This document shows, piece by piece, positions 15,991 to 24,272 of a DNA stretch of 64,000 bases. The notes beneath the pieces were generated by a model. It worked only from the letters and a program-made list of their open reading frames with translations. It was not told the origin of the DNA and did not search any database. The stretch's first letter is position 1, and each line of letters opens with the position of its first letter. The position numbers were made by a program, and so were the translations under genes. This DNA comes from Flavobacterium sp. HJJ (GTDB taxonomy: Bacteria > Bacteroidota > Bacteroidia > Flavobacteriales > Flavobacteriaceae), in contig NZ_JADKPR010000002.1 of NCBI RefSeq assembly GCF_015351475.1, forward strand, positions 248,001 through 312,000, given 5' to 3'.

Positions 15991-16959
15991 ATGAGTTCAA
16001 AAATTTATCCATTACAGTTTGAAGCCATTCTTAAAGAAAGAATCTGGGGAGGCGAAAAGTTAAAAACTATTCTGAATAAGCCAATTACATCTAGTATTAC
16101 TGGAGAAAGCTGGGAACTGTCTACAGTGGAAGGTGATATTAGTGTTGTTGCAAATGGTGATTATAAAGGGAAATTATTGACCGAATTAATCAATGAATAT
16201 CCAAATGAAATTCTGGGAACTGCTGTTCATGAAAGATTTGGAAAACAATTTCCATTACTTTTCAAATATTTGGATGCCCGTGAAGATCTTTCTATTCAGG
16301 TGCATCCTAATGATGAATTAGCAAAAAAACGTCACAATTCTTTTGGTAAAACAGAAATGTGGTACGTTATGCAGGCTGATACTGATGCCAGAATCATTGT
16401 TGGATTTAAGAGTGATTCCAGCGCCAAGGAATATATGGATCATCTCAATGATAAAACACTGATTGATATATTAGATACTGTAAAAGCAAAACCAGGAGAT
16501 GTTTTTTTCTTAGAGACAGGGACGGTTCACGCTATTGGAGCAGGTCTGGTCATAGCCGAAATACAGCAGACCTCGGATATCACTTATCGTTTATATGATT
16601 TTGACAGGAAAGATGCTCAGGGAAATACCCGAGAACTTCACGTTGATTTGGCTTTGGATGCTATTAATTATAAAAAAGTCGATACTTATAAAGAATATGC
16701 CAAAGAAGTAAATATATCGAATACAGTAGTTGACTGCCCTTACTTTACAACTAATTTTATTCCGCTGGAAAATGAAAAGAATGTAGTTAATTCTGGGGCT
16801 TCTTTTGTTGTATATATGTGCGCAGAAGGTTCGTTTGAAATTGATTATGAAGGTGTGGCATATCAATATAAAAAAGGAGACACAATTCTTATTCCAGCAG
16901 CGATGAAGGATTATAATTTGAAGGGAAAAGCTTCAATTTTAGAAATTTATATTTCATAG
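15991..16959 (+). CDS. manA: Mannose-6-phosphate isomerase, class I
   Basis: Interconverts mannose-6-phosphate and fructose-6-phosphate, feeding GDP-mannose synthesis. 322 residues, the short Bacillus-type form. Zinc ligands are visible in SIQVHPND and, later, in KTEMWYVM; ETGTVHAIGAGLVIAEIQQ contains the second cupin ligand; YRLYDFDRK is typical. The C-terminal cupin-like strand region is complete. 60 nt follow the peroxiredoxin stop, and it may belong to the same transcript. Confidence 0.92.
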   Translation: MSSKIYPLQFEAILKERIWGGEKLKTILNKPITSSITGESWELSTVEGDISVVANGDYKGKLLTELINEYPNEILGTAVHERFGKQFPLLFKYLDAREDLSIQVHPNDELAKKRHNSFGKTEMWYVMQADTDARIIVGFKSDSSAKEYMDHLNDKTLIDILDTVKAKPGDVFFLETGTVHAIGAGLVIAEIQQTSDITYRLYDFDRKDAQGNTRELHVDLALDAINYKKVDTYKEYAKEVNISNTVVDCPYFTTNFIPLENEKNVVNSGASFVVYMCAEGSFEIDYEGVAYQYKKGDTILIPAAMKDYNLKGKASILEIYIS

Positions 16960-16981
16960 TTCGTAATAGAAAGATTATGTG

Positions 16982-16989
16982 TACTTTTG
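16982..16989 (+). promoter_or_regulatory. -7 promoter box of the 89-residue protein gene
   Basis: TACTTTTG, perfect, with TTCG (3 of 4 to TTTG) 18 bases upstream; 26 nt before the ATG at 17016. Confidence 0.45.
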
Positions 16990-17015
16990 CAGACGCAAAT
17001 TAAATAAAAAATAAA

Positions 17016-17285
17016 ATGGCAAACGTTAAGAATTTAAAGAAAGACATCAACTACGTTTTAGGTGATATTATTGAGGCAGTTTACTTGTTCGAAATTTCTA
17101 CAACAGGAAAACCAACAGATGAAACGAATGCATTGATTGACGAGGCTATTGTTGCTTTTGACAGTTTAATCACTAAAGTGAATGCTAAAAATGTTGAAAA
17201 CAAAAAAGCACACTTCAAACAAATAAATGTAGAATTGGAACAAACTGCTAATCAATTGATTGCTAAAATCAACGAATTGCAGTAA
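17016..17285 (+). CDS. Hypothetical helical protein, 89 residues
   Basis: No family recognised. The sequence begins MANVKNLKKDINYVLGDIIEAVYLFE and is predicted almost wholly helical: three amphipathic helices (about 6-30, 36-56, 62-88), no cysteine, no signal peptide. A three-helix bundle or coiled-coil dimer seems likely. It has its own good promoter and is followed by the tRNA-Thr promoter and genes. Codon and base use resemble the neighbours. Confidence 0.7.
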   Translation: MANVKNLKKDINYVLGDIIEAVYLFEISTTGKPTDETNALIDEAIVAFDSLITKVNAKNVENKKAHFKQINVELEQTANQLIAKINELQ

Positions 17286-17313
17286 AAAAAAGGGCAAAAA
17301 AGTTTGATTTTTT

Positions 17314-17344
17314 TTTGGAAAAACGAAATTCAGGCTTATCTTTG
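17314..17344 (+). promoter_or_regulatory. Promoter of the tRNA-Thr genes
   Basis: TTTG (17314-17317), 19 bases, TATCTTTG (17337-17344). Both boxes match the Bacteroidota sigma-A consensus exactly; 13 nt before the first tRNA. Confidence 0.65.
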
Positions 17345-17357
17345 CACCCGTAACGAG

Positions 17358-17431
17358 GCCGATGTAGCTCAGCTGGCTAGAGCAGCTGATTTGTAATCAG
17401 CAGGTCGTGGGTTCGAGTCCCTCTATCGGCT
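17358..17431 (+). tRNA. tRNA-Thr(TGT), copy 1
   Basis: 74 bases with a full cloverleaf: acceptor GCCGATG/TATCGGC (one G-U pair), D arm GCTC...GAGC, anticodon stem GCTGA/TCAGC with loop TTTGTAA giving anticodon TGT (codon ACA), T arm with GGTTCGAGTCC. The discriminator base is T, and CCA is not encoded. Confidence 0.97.
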
Positions 17432-17432
17432 C

Positions 17433-17466
17433 AAAAAACCATCTAGTTAAAAATAGATGGTTTTTT
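17433..17466 (+). terminator. Terminator after tRNA-Thr copy 1
   Basis: AAAACCATCTA and TAGATGGTTTT pair perfectly around an 8-base loop, ending in T6. Confidence 0.8.
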
Positions 17467-17506
17467 ATTTAAATTTTCGCATTACAAAAAAAAGCATATT
17501 GAATAG

Positions 17507-17580
17507 GCCGATGTAGCTCAGCTGGCTAGAGCAGCTGATTTGTAATCAGCAGGTCGTGGGTTCGAGTCCCTCTATCGGCT
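17507..17580 (+). tRNA. tRNA-Thr(TGT), copy 2
   Basis: Identical over all 74 bases to the copy starting at 17358, 149 bases downstream of it; same anticodon TGT and no encoded CCA. No good promoter is seen between the copies, so it may depend on read-through past the first hairpin or on processing. Confidence 0.97.
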
Positions 17581-17587
17581 CTTAATG

Positions 17588-17619
17588 AAAACCATCTAAC
17601 TTCTGTTAGGTGGTTTTTT
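17588..17619 (+). terminator. Terminator after tRNA-Thr copy 2
   Basis: AAAACCATCTAAC pairs with GTTAGGTGGTTTT (one G-U) around a short loop, then T-rich. Related in sequence to the hairpin after copy 1. Confidence 0.8.
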
Positions 17620-17704
17620 GTTTTTGACATGGATCAGTTTTAAATCAAAAGATTGGATAATCTGAAGATAAAAAGGGGATCAGGTTTAAAAGGATTTCAA
17701 TTAG

Positions 17705-18652
17705 TTAGCTTTTTGAGGTCTCTAGTTTATGATGTAAATAATCAGAATAGTATCCTGATAATATTAAGGCGATAACTGTTGTTAATCCAAAAAAAGGATT
17801 AATGTTGATCAGTGAATCTTCGGAGTTGACTACTACAAATGAACCATAGCCTAGGTATCCATATATTGACGATAAAAGAGCAAACATTGAGGCTAAGATT
17901 GATACTCCTCTAATTCTAAAGCGAAATGTAGCCCACAATAGTATTATAATGAATAGGTATTGATCACTTGAATGGTCAAAAGCAATTAGTACACAGACTA
18001 ATATTGTTGCTAATCCTAATGATATTGCTTCTAAAAGTGATGTCGAAATAATTTTTATGTGATGACGATAGAACCAGGATATTAAAAATGGGGTTATGAG
18101 TATTGTACCGATTAAATCACCTTTCCATAGAGTTGTCCAATTGGAAATGAAATGGTTTGGGGTACTCAATTCCCAAAACGAAATAGCTGAAACACATAAT
18201 AAAGAACAGATGCCGCAATATAAAATACTGACTCCTAAAAAGGCTATAACTGAAAATCCTGTTTTTAAAGGATATTCGCCTTTGTTGATTAAATTAATTA
18301 AGTAAGCACTAATAGCTACTCCAATTACTACTCCTGTCGCTACAGATGCTGATGAGAGTATAATTTCGAGTAATGATTTGTCCAGCATTTTGCAGACATC
18401 CCAAAATGAAAATATATTCGCAACAAATGACCCTGCCCAAACTCCAGCTATAGCTTTGCGTCCTATAATTAATACAGCAGCAAGCGCAAATCCAACATCT
18501 GGGAAAATTGGCGATAAATTGTCTGGGGAAACAGTTATTCTAAAGCTCAAAAAGGCAAGTACATTGAAAACAAATGCTACCAAAATAATTTTAAAAAACT
18601 GAGATTTTAAAAAAAATGGAGTGTAATAATCGTTTATATCTAACTTGTACAT
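17705..18652 (-). CDS. Stand-alone MASE1 domain membrane protein
   Basis: 315 residues, almost entirely membrane helices (eight or more, from about residue 20 to 305). Motifs of the MASE1 integral membrane sensor are visible: an N-terminal helix, then LSPIFPDVGFALAAVLIIGRKAIAGVWAGSFVANI, and later HFISNWTTLWKGDLIGTILITPFL. MASE1 is usually the N-terminal sensor of histidine kinases or GGDEF proteins; here the chain ends a dozen residues after the last helix (DYLHHKLETSKS) with no output domain and no kinase gene beside it. It is either an orphan sensor or a transporter-like MASE1 homologue. The gene ends 125 nt from the tRNA-Thr pair. Confidence 0.75.
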   Translation of the reverse strand: MYKLDINDYYTPFFLKSQFFKIILVAFVFNVLAFLSFRITVSPDNLSPIFPDVGFALAAVLIIGRKAIAGVWAGSFVANIFSFWDVCKMLDKSLLEIILSSASVATGVVIGVAISAYLINLINKGEYPLKTGFSVIAFLGVSILYCGICSLLCVSAISFWELSTPNHFISNWTTLWKGDLIGTILITPFLISWFYRHHIKIISTSLLEAISLGLATILVCVLIAFDHSSDQYLFIIILLWATFRFRIRGVSILASMFALLSSIYGYLGYGSFVVVNSEDSLININPFFGLTTVIALILSGYYSDYLHHKLETSKS

Positions 18653-18705
18653 AATGAGCTGTTTTTGTTGTTGTTCTTGTGCGAAAAGAATAAGGATTTG
18701 TCTAA

Positions 18706-18713
18706 CAAATTTA
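18706..18713 (-). promoter_or_regulatory. -7 promoter box of the MASE1 gene
   Basis: Minus-strand TAAATTTG, perfect TAnnTTTG, 53 nt before the ATG at 18652. Confidence 0.45.
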
Positions 18714-18824
18714 GTATTTAAATTTTAATTGTTAATTTTTTTGAAATTTAATTTTGTGGCAGATAAGTATTTTTTTTATCATTAGTTTGTAATTTTTTTT
18801 TGACCAAAATAGGAATAAATGGGC

Positions 18825-18859
18825 AAAAAAAGAGGCTGTTCAAAATCATGACAGCCTCT
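18825..18859 (-). terminator. Terminator after the 18881-19693 gene
   Basis: AGAGGCTGT (18831-18839) pairs perfectly with ACAGCCTCT (18851-18859); on the minus strand a T run follows. Confidence 0.75.
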
Positions 18860-18880
18860 GTGAAATCTTTTAAAATATTT

Positions 18881-19693
18881 TTACATCGTAAAAGGAAATA
18901 CTATTCCGTTTTGTGTGTAGGTTGCATTCTTGTCACAGTCACCATTGCCGTAGTCGATTGTACCGTTTAAAAGAAGACTTTCTACTTTAAGCTTTCCTTT
19001 TGATATATAATCACAATTGTAATTTTTAACTAATGATTCTAAAACAGTCAAAGTAATTTTTGCTCCATTCTGTTTGGTGACAGAATGCGTTCCTTCTATC
19101 ATTTCATAGGTATTGTCATCTAAAACAGCAGTTGAAACACCTGCTGTTTGTTTTATAGTATGAGTGCCGGAATTTAAATATACTTCTCCCTTCGTATCGG
19201 TAAATATTCCCCCTGTAATGGTTCTTGTCCATTGCGGGGTGTTTGGACTTACAGTTGTATTTTTGTATTCAATTTTTCCTTCGGCTTTGTTTCCGTTTAC
19301 ATAGTAGTCTACTCTTTCAATTGTCATAGTACTTCCAGTCTGAGTAATGTAATTTGAAAAAGTTACTTTTAATTTTCCTTTTCTTGTAATGCCGTTTGTT
19401 GTACATCCAGTTCCAAAATCAACATAAAATGTTTTAGGAAAAGTGGTTGTTACTGGATCCATAGTTACAGCAGCACATGAAGCAGTTAAGGATTTACCAG
19501 TTTGTTTTGTTGTTAATTTATCAAATGATATTTGATTTCCTGTTTTAATATCTAGTTCATTAACTAAATCAATAGAAGCAGAAGCTACTACAGAACTATT
19601 ATCTGTTGCTGCCAATGAGTCTTCTTTAGTACACGAAATAAATGATAGGAAAGTAACTGCAAAAGCAGAGAATAATAAGGTATTGTTTCTCAT
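18881..19693 (-). CDS. Hypothetical lipoprotein, 270 residues
   Basis: No named family recognised. Lipoprotein signal: MRNNTLLFSAF, hydrophobic core, lipobox FISC-TKE (cysteine near residue 21). The mature part is beta-rich with repeated short strands (FYVDFGTGCTTNGITRKGKLKVTFSNY; TRTITGGIFTDTKG; GKLKVESLLLNGTIDYGNGDCD), suggesting a beta-sandwich or barrel-like surface lipoprotein; four cysteines in the mature part could form disulfides. The reading frame extends to 19735, but a perfect -7 box at 19740-19733 overlaps that codon, so the ATG at 19693 is used. Confidence 0.75.
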   Translation of the reverse strand: MRNNTLLFSAFAVTFLSFISCTKEDSLAATDNSSVVASASIDLVNELDIKTGNQISFDKLTTKQTGKSLTASCAAVTMDPVTTTFPKTFYVDFGTGCTTNGITRKGKLKVTFSNYITQTGSTMTIERVDYYVNGNKAEGKIEYKNTTVSPNTPQWTRTITGGIFTDTKGEVYLNSGTHTIKQTAGVSTAVLDDNTYEMIEGTHSVTKQNGAKITLTVLESLVKNYNCDYISKGKLKVESLLLNGTIDYGNGDCDKNATYTQNGIVFPFTM

Positions 19694-19732
19694 AAAAATT
19701 TTGATTTTGGTTAAGTTTGTTATTTGGGTAGC

Positions 19733-19740
19733 CAAATTTA
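19733..19740 (-). promoter_or_regulatory. -7 promoter box of the 19693 lipoprotein gene
   Basis: Minus-strand TAAATTTG, perfect; it sets the 5' end below 19733 and so decides the start at 19693. Confidence 0.5.
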
Positions 19741-19876
19741 TTATTTTATATGAATTAATTATTATGAAAGGTGTTAAATTTTTAAATTATGGCTTTATCT
19801 GTGGATGTTAAATTGCTGATATGATAATTTTTATGTAAGATTTTGACTTGCAAACTATATTGAAATCGAAAAAATA

Positions 19877-21067
19877 TTAGTGGGTTTTAAAATAACTTGA
19901 AACATCTGGTAATTCTGCTAGATCAAGTTCCAATTCAGTTGTGCCATTATCTGCAAAAGCTCCAACAGTAAAAGAACCATAACTGTAAAAAGTAATTTCT
20001 GCAGATTGTTTTTCGACTTGCACGAGTTTGAAAGGCAGATTACCAAAGGTATTGTGAAGAGCAAATAATACGTATTCACCATTTTTTAATGGATTACTTT
20101 TAGGATTTGTGGAAACTATCTGTAAATTAATATGGTATAATCCTTTGTTTTCCTCGGTAACAGTTGCTTTTAATTCTCTTTCATTGTTTACTGCTTTTGA
20201 TTTCCATTGTCCTTTTTGAGGGTCGTCATGATTTAGGATTAGGCCTTTGTGCAGTTTTAATTTGGCTTCATCTATCATTTTGTCGACTTCGGATTTTATG
20301 TTTGCTCTGTCTTTTTTAATTTCATCTGCGCTGGTTATTTTTTTGACTGTCGTTTCAAACTCGGTACTTGATATCGATGGTTCATTGATTTTAGTTATTA
20401 AAGATTTTGTCAGCTGTTCTTTTTCTTGTATCAGATTTTGGCTTTGGATTATTTTTATCTCTTTCTGCTGTATTTCTTCTTTTACTTCATTGATTTTTTC
20501 ATTTGCTATTTCCAGTTCTTTCCGAATCAGATTGTCATCGGCATATTTGTATTTACTGGATAAAACGAGGCGCATATAGTTGTATCCAATGTATAAGCCT
20601 AAAAAACCAAAATAAATTACTATTCCGATGCTGTAAATATTTAGAAGCTGACCGTCATATTTGGATGAGGTTTTTACATATTCTCCCAGCGAAACCAGAT
20701 AACCTGGAATCTCTTTTAGATTGACTAGTCCAAGCCCGACAATTATTTTGGTTAACCAGTCTGAAATTTCAACTAAGCTGTTGTTTAGAGAATAATCACT
20801 TTCTTTTTCATTGTTTCGTTTGGGCATACCGAAGAGTGTTCCCGTGAAAAAAAAACTTAAAAAAGAGGCTATGCCAAGGATTATTCCAATAAAAAGAATT
20901 TTCCCTCCCATTTCTGGAATAGTAACCGGAAAACCAATTACAGGGACTAATCCTAAAAAAAGACCCATGTACAATGTCAGTAAGATTGAGGTTTCGGCTT
21001 CTTTTATTGTCTTTTTTTCTTTTTCTAATTCCGTTTCGTTTTGATTTTTGATTTCGTTACTTGCCAT
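19877..21067 (-). CDS. Membrane protein with coiled coil and C-terminal pYEATS domain
   Basis: 396 residues in four parts: a charged N-terminus; membrane helices at about 28-47 and 56-77; a segment SDWLTKIIVGLGLV (about 103-116) and another helix at about 142-165; a long charged coiled coil (about 172-225 and 250-275); and a beta-rich C-terminal domain (about 282-394). The last part (YHINLQIVSTNP, YVLFALHNTFG, SYGSFTVGAFADNGTTELELDLAELP) matches the prokaryotic YEATS (pYEATS) domain as I remember it. SDWLTKIIVGLGL resembles the 'YEATS-associated helix'. Such proteins are predicted, without experiment, to act in signalling or conflict systems. The gene stands alone; no effector gene is adjacent. 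Confidence 0.72.
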   Translation of the reverse strand: MASNEIKNQNETELEKEKKTIKEAETSILLTLYMGLFLGLVPVIGFPVTIPEMGGKILFIGIILGIASFLSFFFTGTLFGMPKRNNEKESDYSLNNSLVEISDWLTKIIVGLGLVNLKEIPGYLVSLGEYVKTSSKYDGQLLNIYSIGIVIYFGFLGLYIGYNYMRLVLSSKYKYADDNLIRKELEIANEKINEVKEEIQQKEIKIIQSQNLIQEKEQLTKSLITKINEPSISSTEFETTVKKITSADEIKKDRANIKSEVDKMIDEAKLKLHKGLILNHDDPQKGQWKSKAVNNERELKATVTEENKGLYHINLQIVSTNPKSNPLKNGEYVLFALHNTFGNLPFKLVQVEKQSAEITFYSYGSFTVGAFADNGTTELELDLAELPDVSSYFKTH

Positions 21068-21408
21068 ATCTGTTAGGTTTAAGTTAGGTTTAAATCAATC
21101 AGCATTAAAATTGGTTTATAAGCTTTTCAATACGTGTATATGTTTACTATTTCATTTTTGAATTGAGCTTTTGAAAATAAAAAAGTAATGCGGGGTATTT
21201 TAGAAAAATAAGATCGTTTTGTAATTCTTAAAATTAATCAAAAAAGCAACACGAAATTAGGTGTAGAATACTGTTTTTCAATAATATGGTTATTTGTTGT
21301 TTCTCTTTTGCTGAAAATCGGACAGATTATGAAATAAAAAACCCTGCAAATTTAACTTTGCAGGGTCAATTACTATTCATCACTAATTTCTAAGTGATGT
21401 GCATGAAG
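21068..21408. other. Intergenic region upstream of the pYEATS gene
   Basis: 341 AT-rich bases between two minus-strand genes; the htpG-side end holds the hairpin at 21334-21366. No other structure was recognised. Confidence 0.6.
21334..21366 (-). terminator. Terminator after htpG
   Basis: ACCCTGCAAA (21341-21350) pairs perfectly with TTTGCAGGGT (21357-21366); on the minus strand a T run follows. It sits 43 nt past the htpG stop. Confidence 0.85.
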
Positions 21409-23295
21409 TTATTTTATCAGTTCAAAACTTCTTTTTACGAAAGCGGTTAATGCTTCCCCTTTTAATAAATTTTGAGATAATTTAGCCAAATCAAGTGCTT
21501 GTTTAACCAAGTTTTCCTGAGCCGATTTATCGGAGTTATTCAATATACTTGTAGCTAAGTCAGAGTTAGTGTTCACAACCAAATTGTACATTTCCGGCAT
21601 GTTGCCCATTCCGAACATTCCGCCGCCGCCAGTTTGACTCATTTCTTTCATTCTACGCATGAATTCTGGCTGCGTGATAATGAATGGAGCTGCTTCACTG
21701 TCTAATGCTTCAAGCTGTACAGTGTAAGTTTGTTTAGGAACAATAGTTTCAAGAACCGTTTTTAAGTTTGCTTTTTCTTCATCAGATAATTTAGAAATAG
21801 CGTTTTCTTCTTTTTTGATCAAGTTATCAATATGATCAGAATCGACACGAACAAACTGCATACCGCTATTGTCTCCTTCAATTTTTTGGATTAAGTGTGA
21901 AATGATTGGTGAATCCAATAACAAAACTTCGTATCCTTTGTCTTTTGCGATTTCAATATAAGAGTGCTGTGCTTCTTTATTTCCAGCATATAAAACAACA
22001 AGTTTTCCGTCTTTATCGGTTTGTTTCTCTTTGATTTTCTCTTTTAATTCTTCAAGAGTAAAATAAGTGTCATCAACAGTTGGGTAAAGTACAAACGCTC
22101 CTGCTTTTTCGTAGAATTTATCTTCAGAAAGCATTCCGTATTCCAGAACAATTTTAATATCATTCCATTTTTGTTCGAAATCAGCTCTGTTTTCGTTGAA
22201 CAAAGATTTCAATTTATCAGCCACTTTACGGGTGATGTAGTTCGAGATTTTCTTAACTGCACCATCAGCCTGAAGTCCTGAACGTGAAACATTCAAAGGA
22301 ATATCCGGCGAATCAACAACACCGCGAAGCATCATAAGGAATTCAGGAACAATTCCTTCAACGTTATCCGTCACGAATACTTGGTTTTGGTACAATTGAA
22401 TTTTGTCTTTCTGGATCTGAAGATCTCCGCTTAATTTTGGAAAATATAAAATACCAGTCAGGTTAAAAGGATAATCTACGTTTAAGTGAATATGAAACAA
22501 TGGCTCTTCAAACTGCATTGGATACATTTCGCGGTAGAAATCTTTATAATCAGCATCAGATAAATCAGACGGCTGTTTAGTCCAGGCTGGATTTGGATTG
22601 TTTACAATATTATCAACTTCGATAGTTTCAGCAGTATAATCTTCTGGAGCATCTTCTGGTTTTGGAAGTGTTTCTTTTTTGGTTCCAAATTTAATCGGAA
22701 TAGGCATGAACTTATTGTATTTGCTCAATAAGCCAGAGATTTTAAATTCTTCCAGGAACTCAAGAGAATCTTCTGCAATATGTAAAATGATTTCAGTTCC
22801 TCTAGTCGTTTTGTCAGCTGGTTCTAATGTAAATTCCGGACTTCCGTCACATGTCCAGTGTGCCGCAGGTTCGTCTTTGTATGATTTTGTGATGATTTCT
22901 ACTTTCTCAGCAACCATAAAAGCTGAATAAAAACCAAGTCCAAAGTGACCAATAATACCAGAATCTTTAGCAGAGTCTTTGTATTTATCTAAAAATTCTT
23001 CAGCTCCCGAGAAAGCAACCTGATTGATGTATTTTTCTACTTCATCGGCAGTCATTCCTAAACCTTGATCGATGATGTGAAGTTTTTTGCCTTCTTTGTC
23101 AATTTTAACTTCAATAATTGGTGAACCATATTCAACATTAGTTTCTCCAATACTGATTAGATGTTTTAATTTTAAAGTTGCATCGGTTCCGTTAGAAATT
23201 AATTCACGCAGGAAAATTTCGTGATCACTGTATAGAAATTTCTTGATTAAAGGAAAGATGTTTTCAACCGAAACATTAATTTTACCTGTTGTCAT
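21409..23295 (-). CDS. htpG: Molecular chaperone HtpG (Hsp90)
   Basis: Cytoplasmic Hsp90 ATPase chaperone, 628 residues. It begins MTTGKINVSVENIFPLIKKFLYSDHEIFLRELISNGTDA; GHKL ATP-site motifs follow (IDQGLGMT, GHFGLGFYSAF, GTEIILH). The frame is open 78 bases further upstream, but those residues do not fit Hsp90, so the ATG at 23295 is used. A Met/Gly-rich stretch (about residues 570-590) lies in the C-terminal domain. Transcribed alone, with a strong terminator downstream. Confidence 0.96.
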   Translation of the reverse strand: MTTGKINVSVENIFPLIKKFLYSDHEIFLRELISNGTDATLKLKHLISIGETNVEYGSPIIEVKIDKEGKKLHIIDQGLGMTADEVEKYINQVAFSGAEEFLDKYKDSAKDSGIIGHFGLGFYSAFMVAEKVEIITKSYKDEPAAHWTCDGSPEFTLEPADKTTRGTEIILHIAEDSLEFLEEFKISGLLSKYNKFMPIPIKFGTKKETLPKPEDAPEDYTAETIEVDNIVNNPNPAWTKQPSDLSDADYKDFYREMYPMQFEEPLFHIHLNVDYPFNLTGILYFPKLSGDLQIQKDKIQLYQNQVFVTDNVEGIVPEFLMMLRGVVDSPDIPLNVSRSGLQADGAVKKISNYITRKVADKLKSLFNENRADFEQKWNDIKIVLEYGMLSEDKFYEKAGAFVLYPTVDDTYFTLEELKEKIKEKQTDKDGKLVVLYAGNKEAQHSYIEIAKDKGYEVLLLDSPIISHLIQKIEGDNSGMQFVRVDSDHIDNLIKKEENAISKLSDEEKANLKTVLETIVPKQTYTVQLEALDSEAAPFIITQPEFMRRMKEMSQTGGGGMFGMGNMPEMYNLVVNTNSDLATSILNNSDKSAQENLVKQALDLAKLSQNLLKGEALTAFVKRSFELIK

Positions 23296-23742
23296 ATTTT
23301 TATATTTTATTAATGGTTTTACAATCGGGAAAATTACTTTCAAATAGAATACCAATTGTTCTAATAATGACAAATTGTCGTAAGTGGGTTCTGTGAACTG
23401 CGGTGAAGCAATCCTGAAACAGTAAATAAATTGGATTTAAAGTACAGTTGTTAGGCAGTTTTGAAGATTTTTGAAAAGAAAAGTACATTTTAGCAGCGTT
23501 TTTTTGCCTCAAAAAGCTGCATTTGGACATGTCCAATAATTTCGATATTTATAAATAGATATCCGTCAAAATTCCTGTTTTATAACATTTTAACCGCAGA
23601 TTGTTTTTTTAATAAACAGCAGGCAGTTATAAAAATACCACCCTTCTGAAAATTATTGTAGCCAAATTATATAAATAAAAAAATAATTTTGAACGAAATT
23701 GATATGTATCTTTGTAGCTAAATTAATTTAAATTGAGAAAAA
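23296..23742. other. Divergent intergenic region htpG/lipocalin-like gene
   Basis: 447 bases. Apart from the -7 box at 23707-23714, no gene, repeat or recognised heat-shock operator was seen. Confidence 0.6.
23707..23714 (+). promoter_or_regulatory. -7 promoter box of the lipocalin-like gene
   Basis: TATCTTTG, perfect; TTTG lies at 23688-23691, a shorter gap (15) than usual. 28 nt before the ATG. Confidence 0.5.
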
Positions 23743-24261
23743 ATGAGAAAAATTCTTTTAATATGCGCTATGGCCATTATGGTCTTTGCTTGTAAGTCTG
23801 GATCTACAGCTCCGACAGCACCTGCAGCACCAGCACCAGTTTCTAATGCTCCAATGACAAAATTAGATAAGGCTTCTCAAGTTGGAATAAAAGGAGATTG
23901 GCAGATTGTAAGTGTAACTTATCCTGGATCTGATTATATTAAAGTAAATTCTTTTAATCTTGCCGATTCAAAATGTTTTATAGGAAGCACTTGGCATTTT
24001 ATTTCTAATAATAATAAAGGAACAATGACTTTGAATAGTCCAAATTGTACTGCTTTTACGTCGGCAATTACATGGTATATTAATAAGGAAGGACAATTTG
24101 TGCTAAAAATATTAGATGAAGGATTGAAATCTAAAAACGTAAAAACCGGTTTTGTTCTTGCTGTAAGAAATCAATCGGAAACTTCGTTTGAATTGGTTGA
24201 TAAAATAAACGTAGGAAGTAAGCCGACAGATGTTGTTTACTTATTTCAAAAAGCTAATTAA
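23743..24261 (+). CDS. Lipocalin-like domain lipoprotein
   Basis: 172 residues. Lipoprotein signal with lipobox VFAC-KS (cysteine 17), then a proline/alanine-rich linker (residues 20-38), then a small beta-barrel: IKGDWQIVSVTYPG, KCFIGSTWHF, GTMTLNSPNC, ITWYINKEGQFVLKI, TGFVLAVRNQSETSFELVDKI. The GDWQIVSV start is the usual opening of Bacteroidota lipocalin-like domains. Probably a periplasmic or surface ligand-binding lipoprotein. The OmpA-family gene starts 11 nt downstream, so the two form an operon. Confidence 0.8.
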   Translation: MRKILLICAMAIMVFACKSGSTAPTAPAAPAPVSNAPMTKLDKASQVGIKGDWQIVSVTYPGSDYIKVNSFNLADSKCFIGSTWHFISNNNKGTMTLNSPNCTAFTSAITWYINKEGQFVLKILDEGLKSKNVKTGFVLAVRNQSETSFELVDKINVGSKPTDVVYLFQKAN

Positions 24262-24272
24262 ATATAGGAAAA

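Noticed and set aside
17358-21067. A tRNA-linked genomic island covering the MASE1, lipoprotein and pYEATS genes
   Set aside because: No third copy of the tRNA 3' end was found at the far side, no integrase is present, and base use resembles the neighbours.
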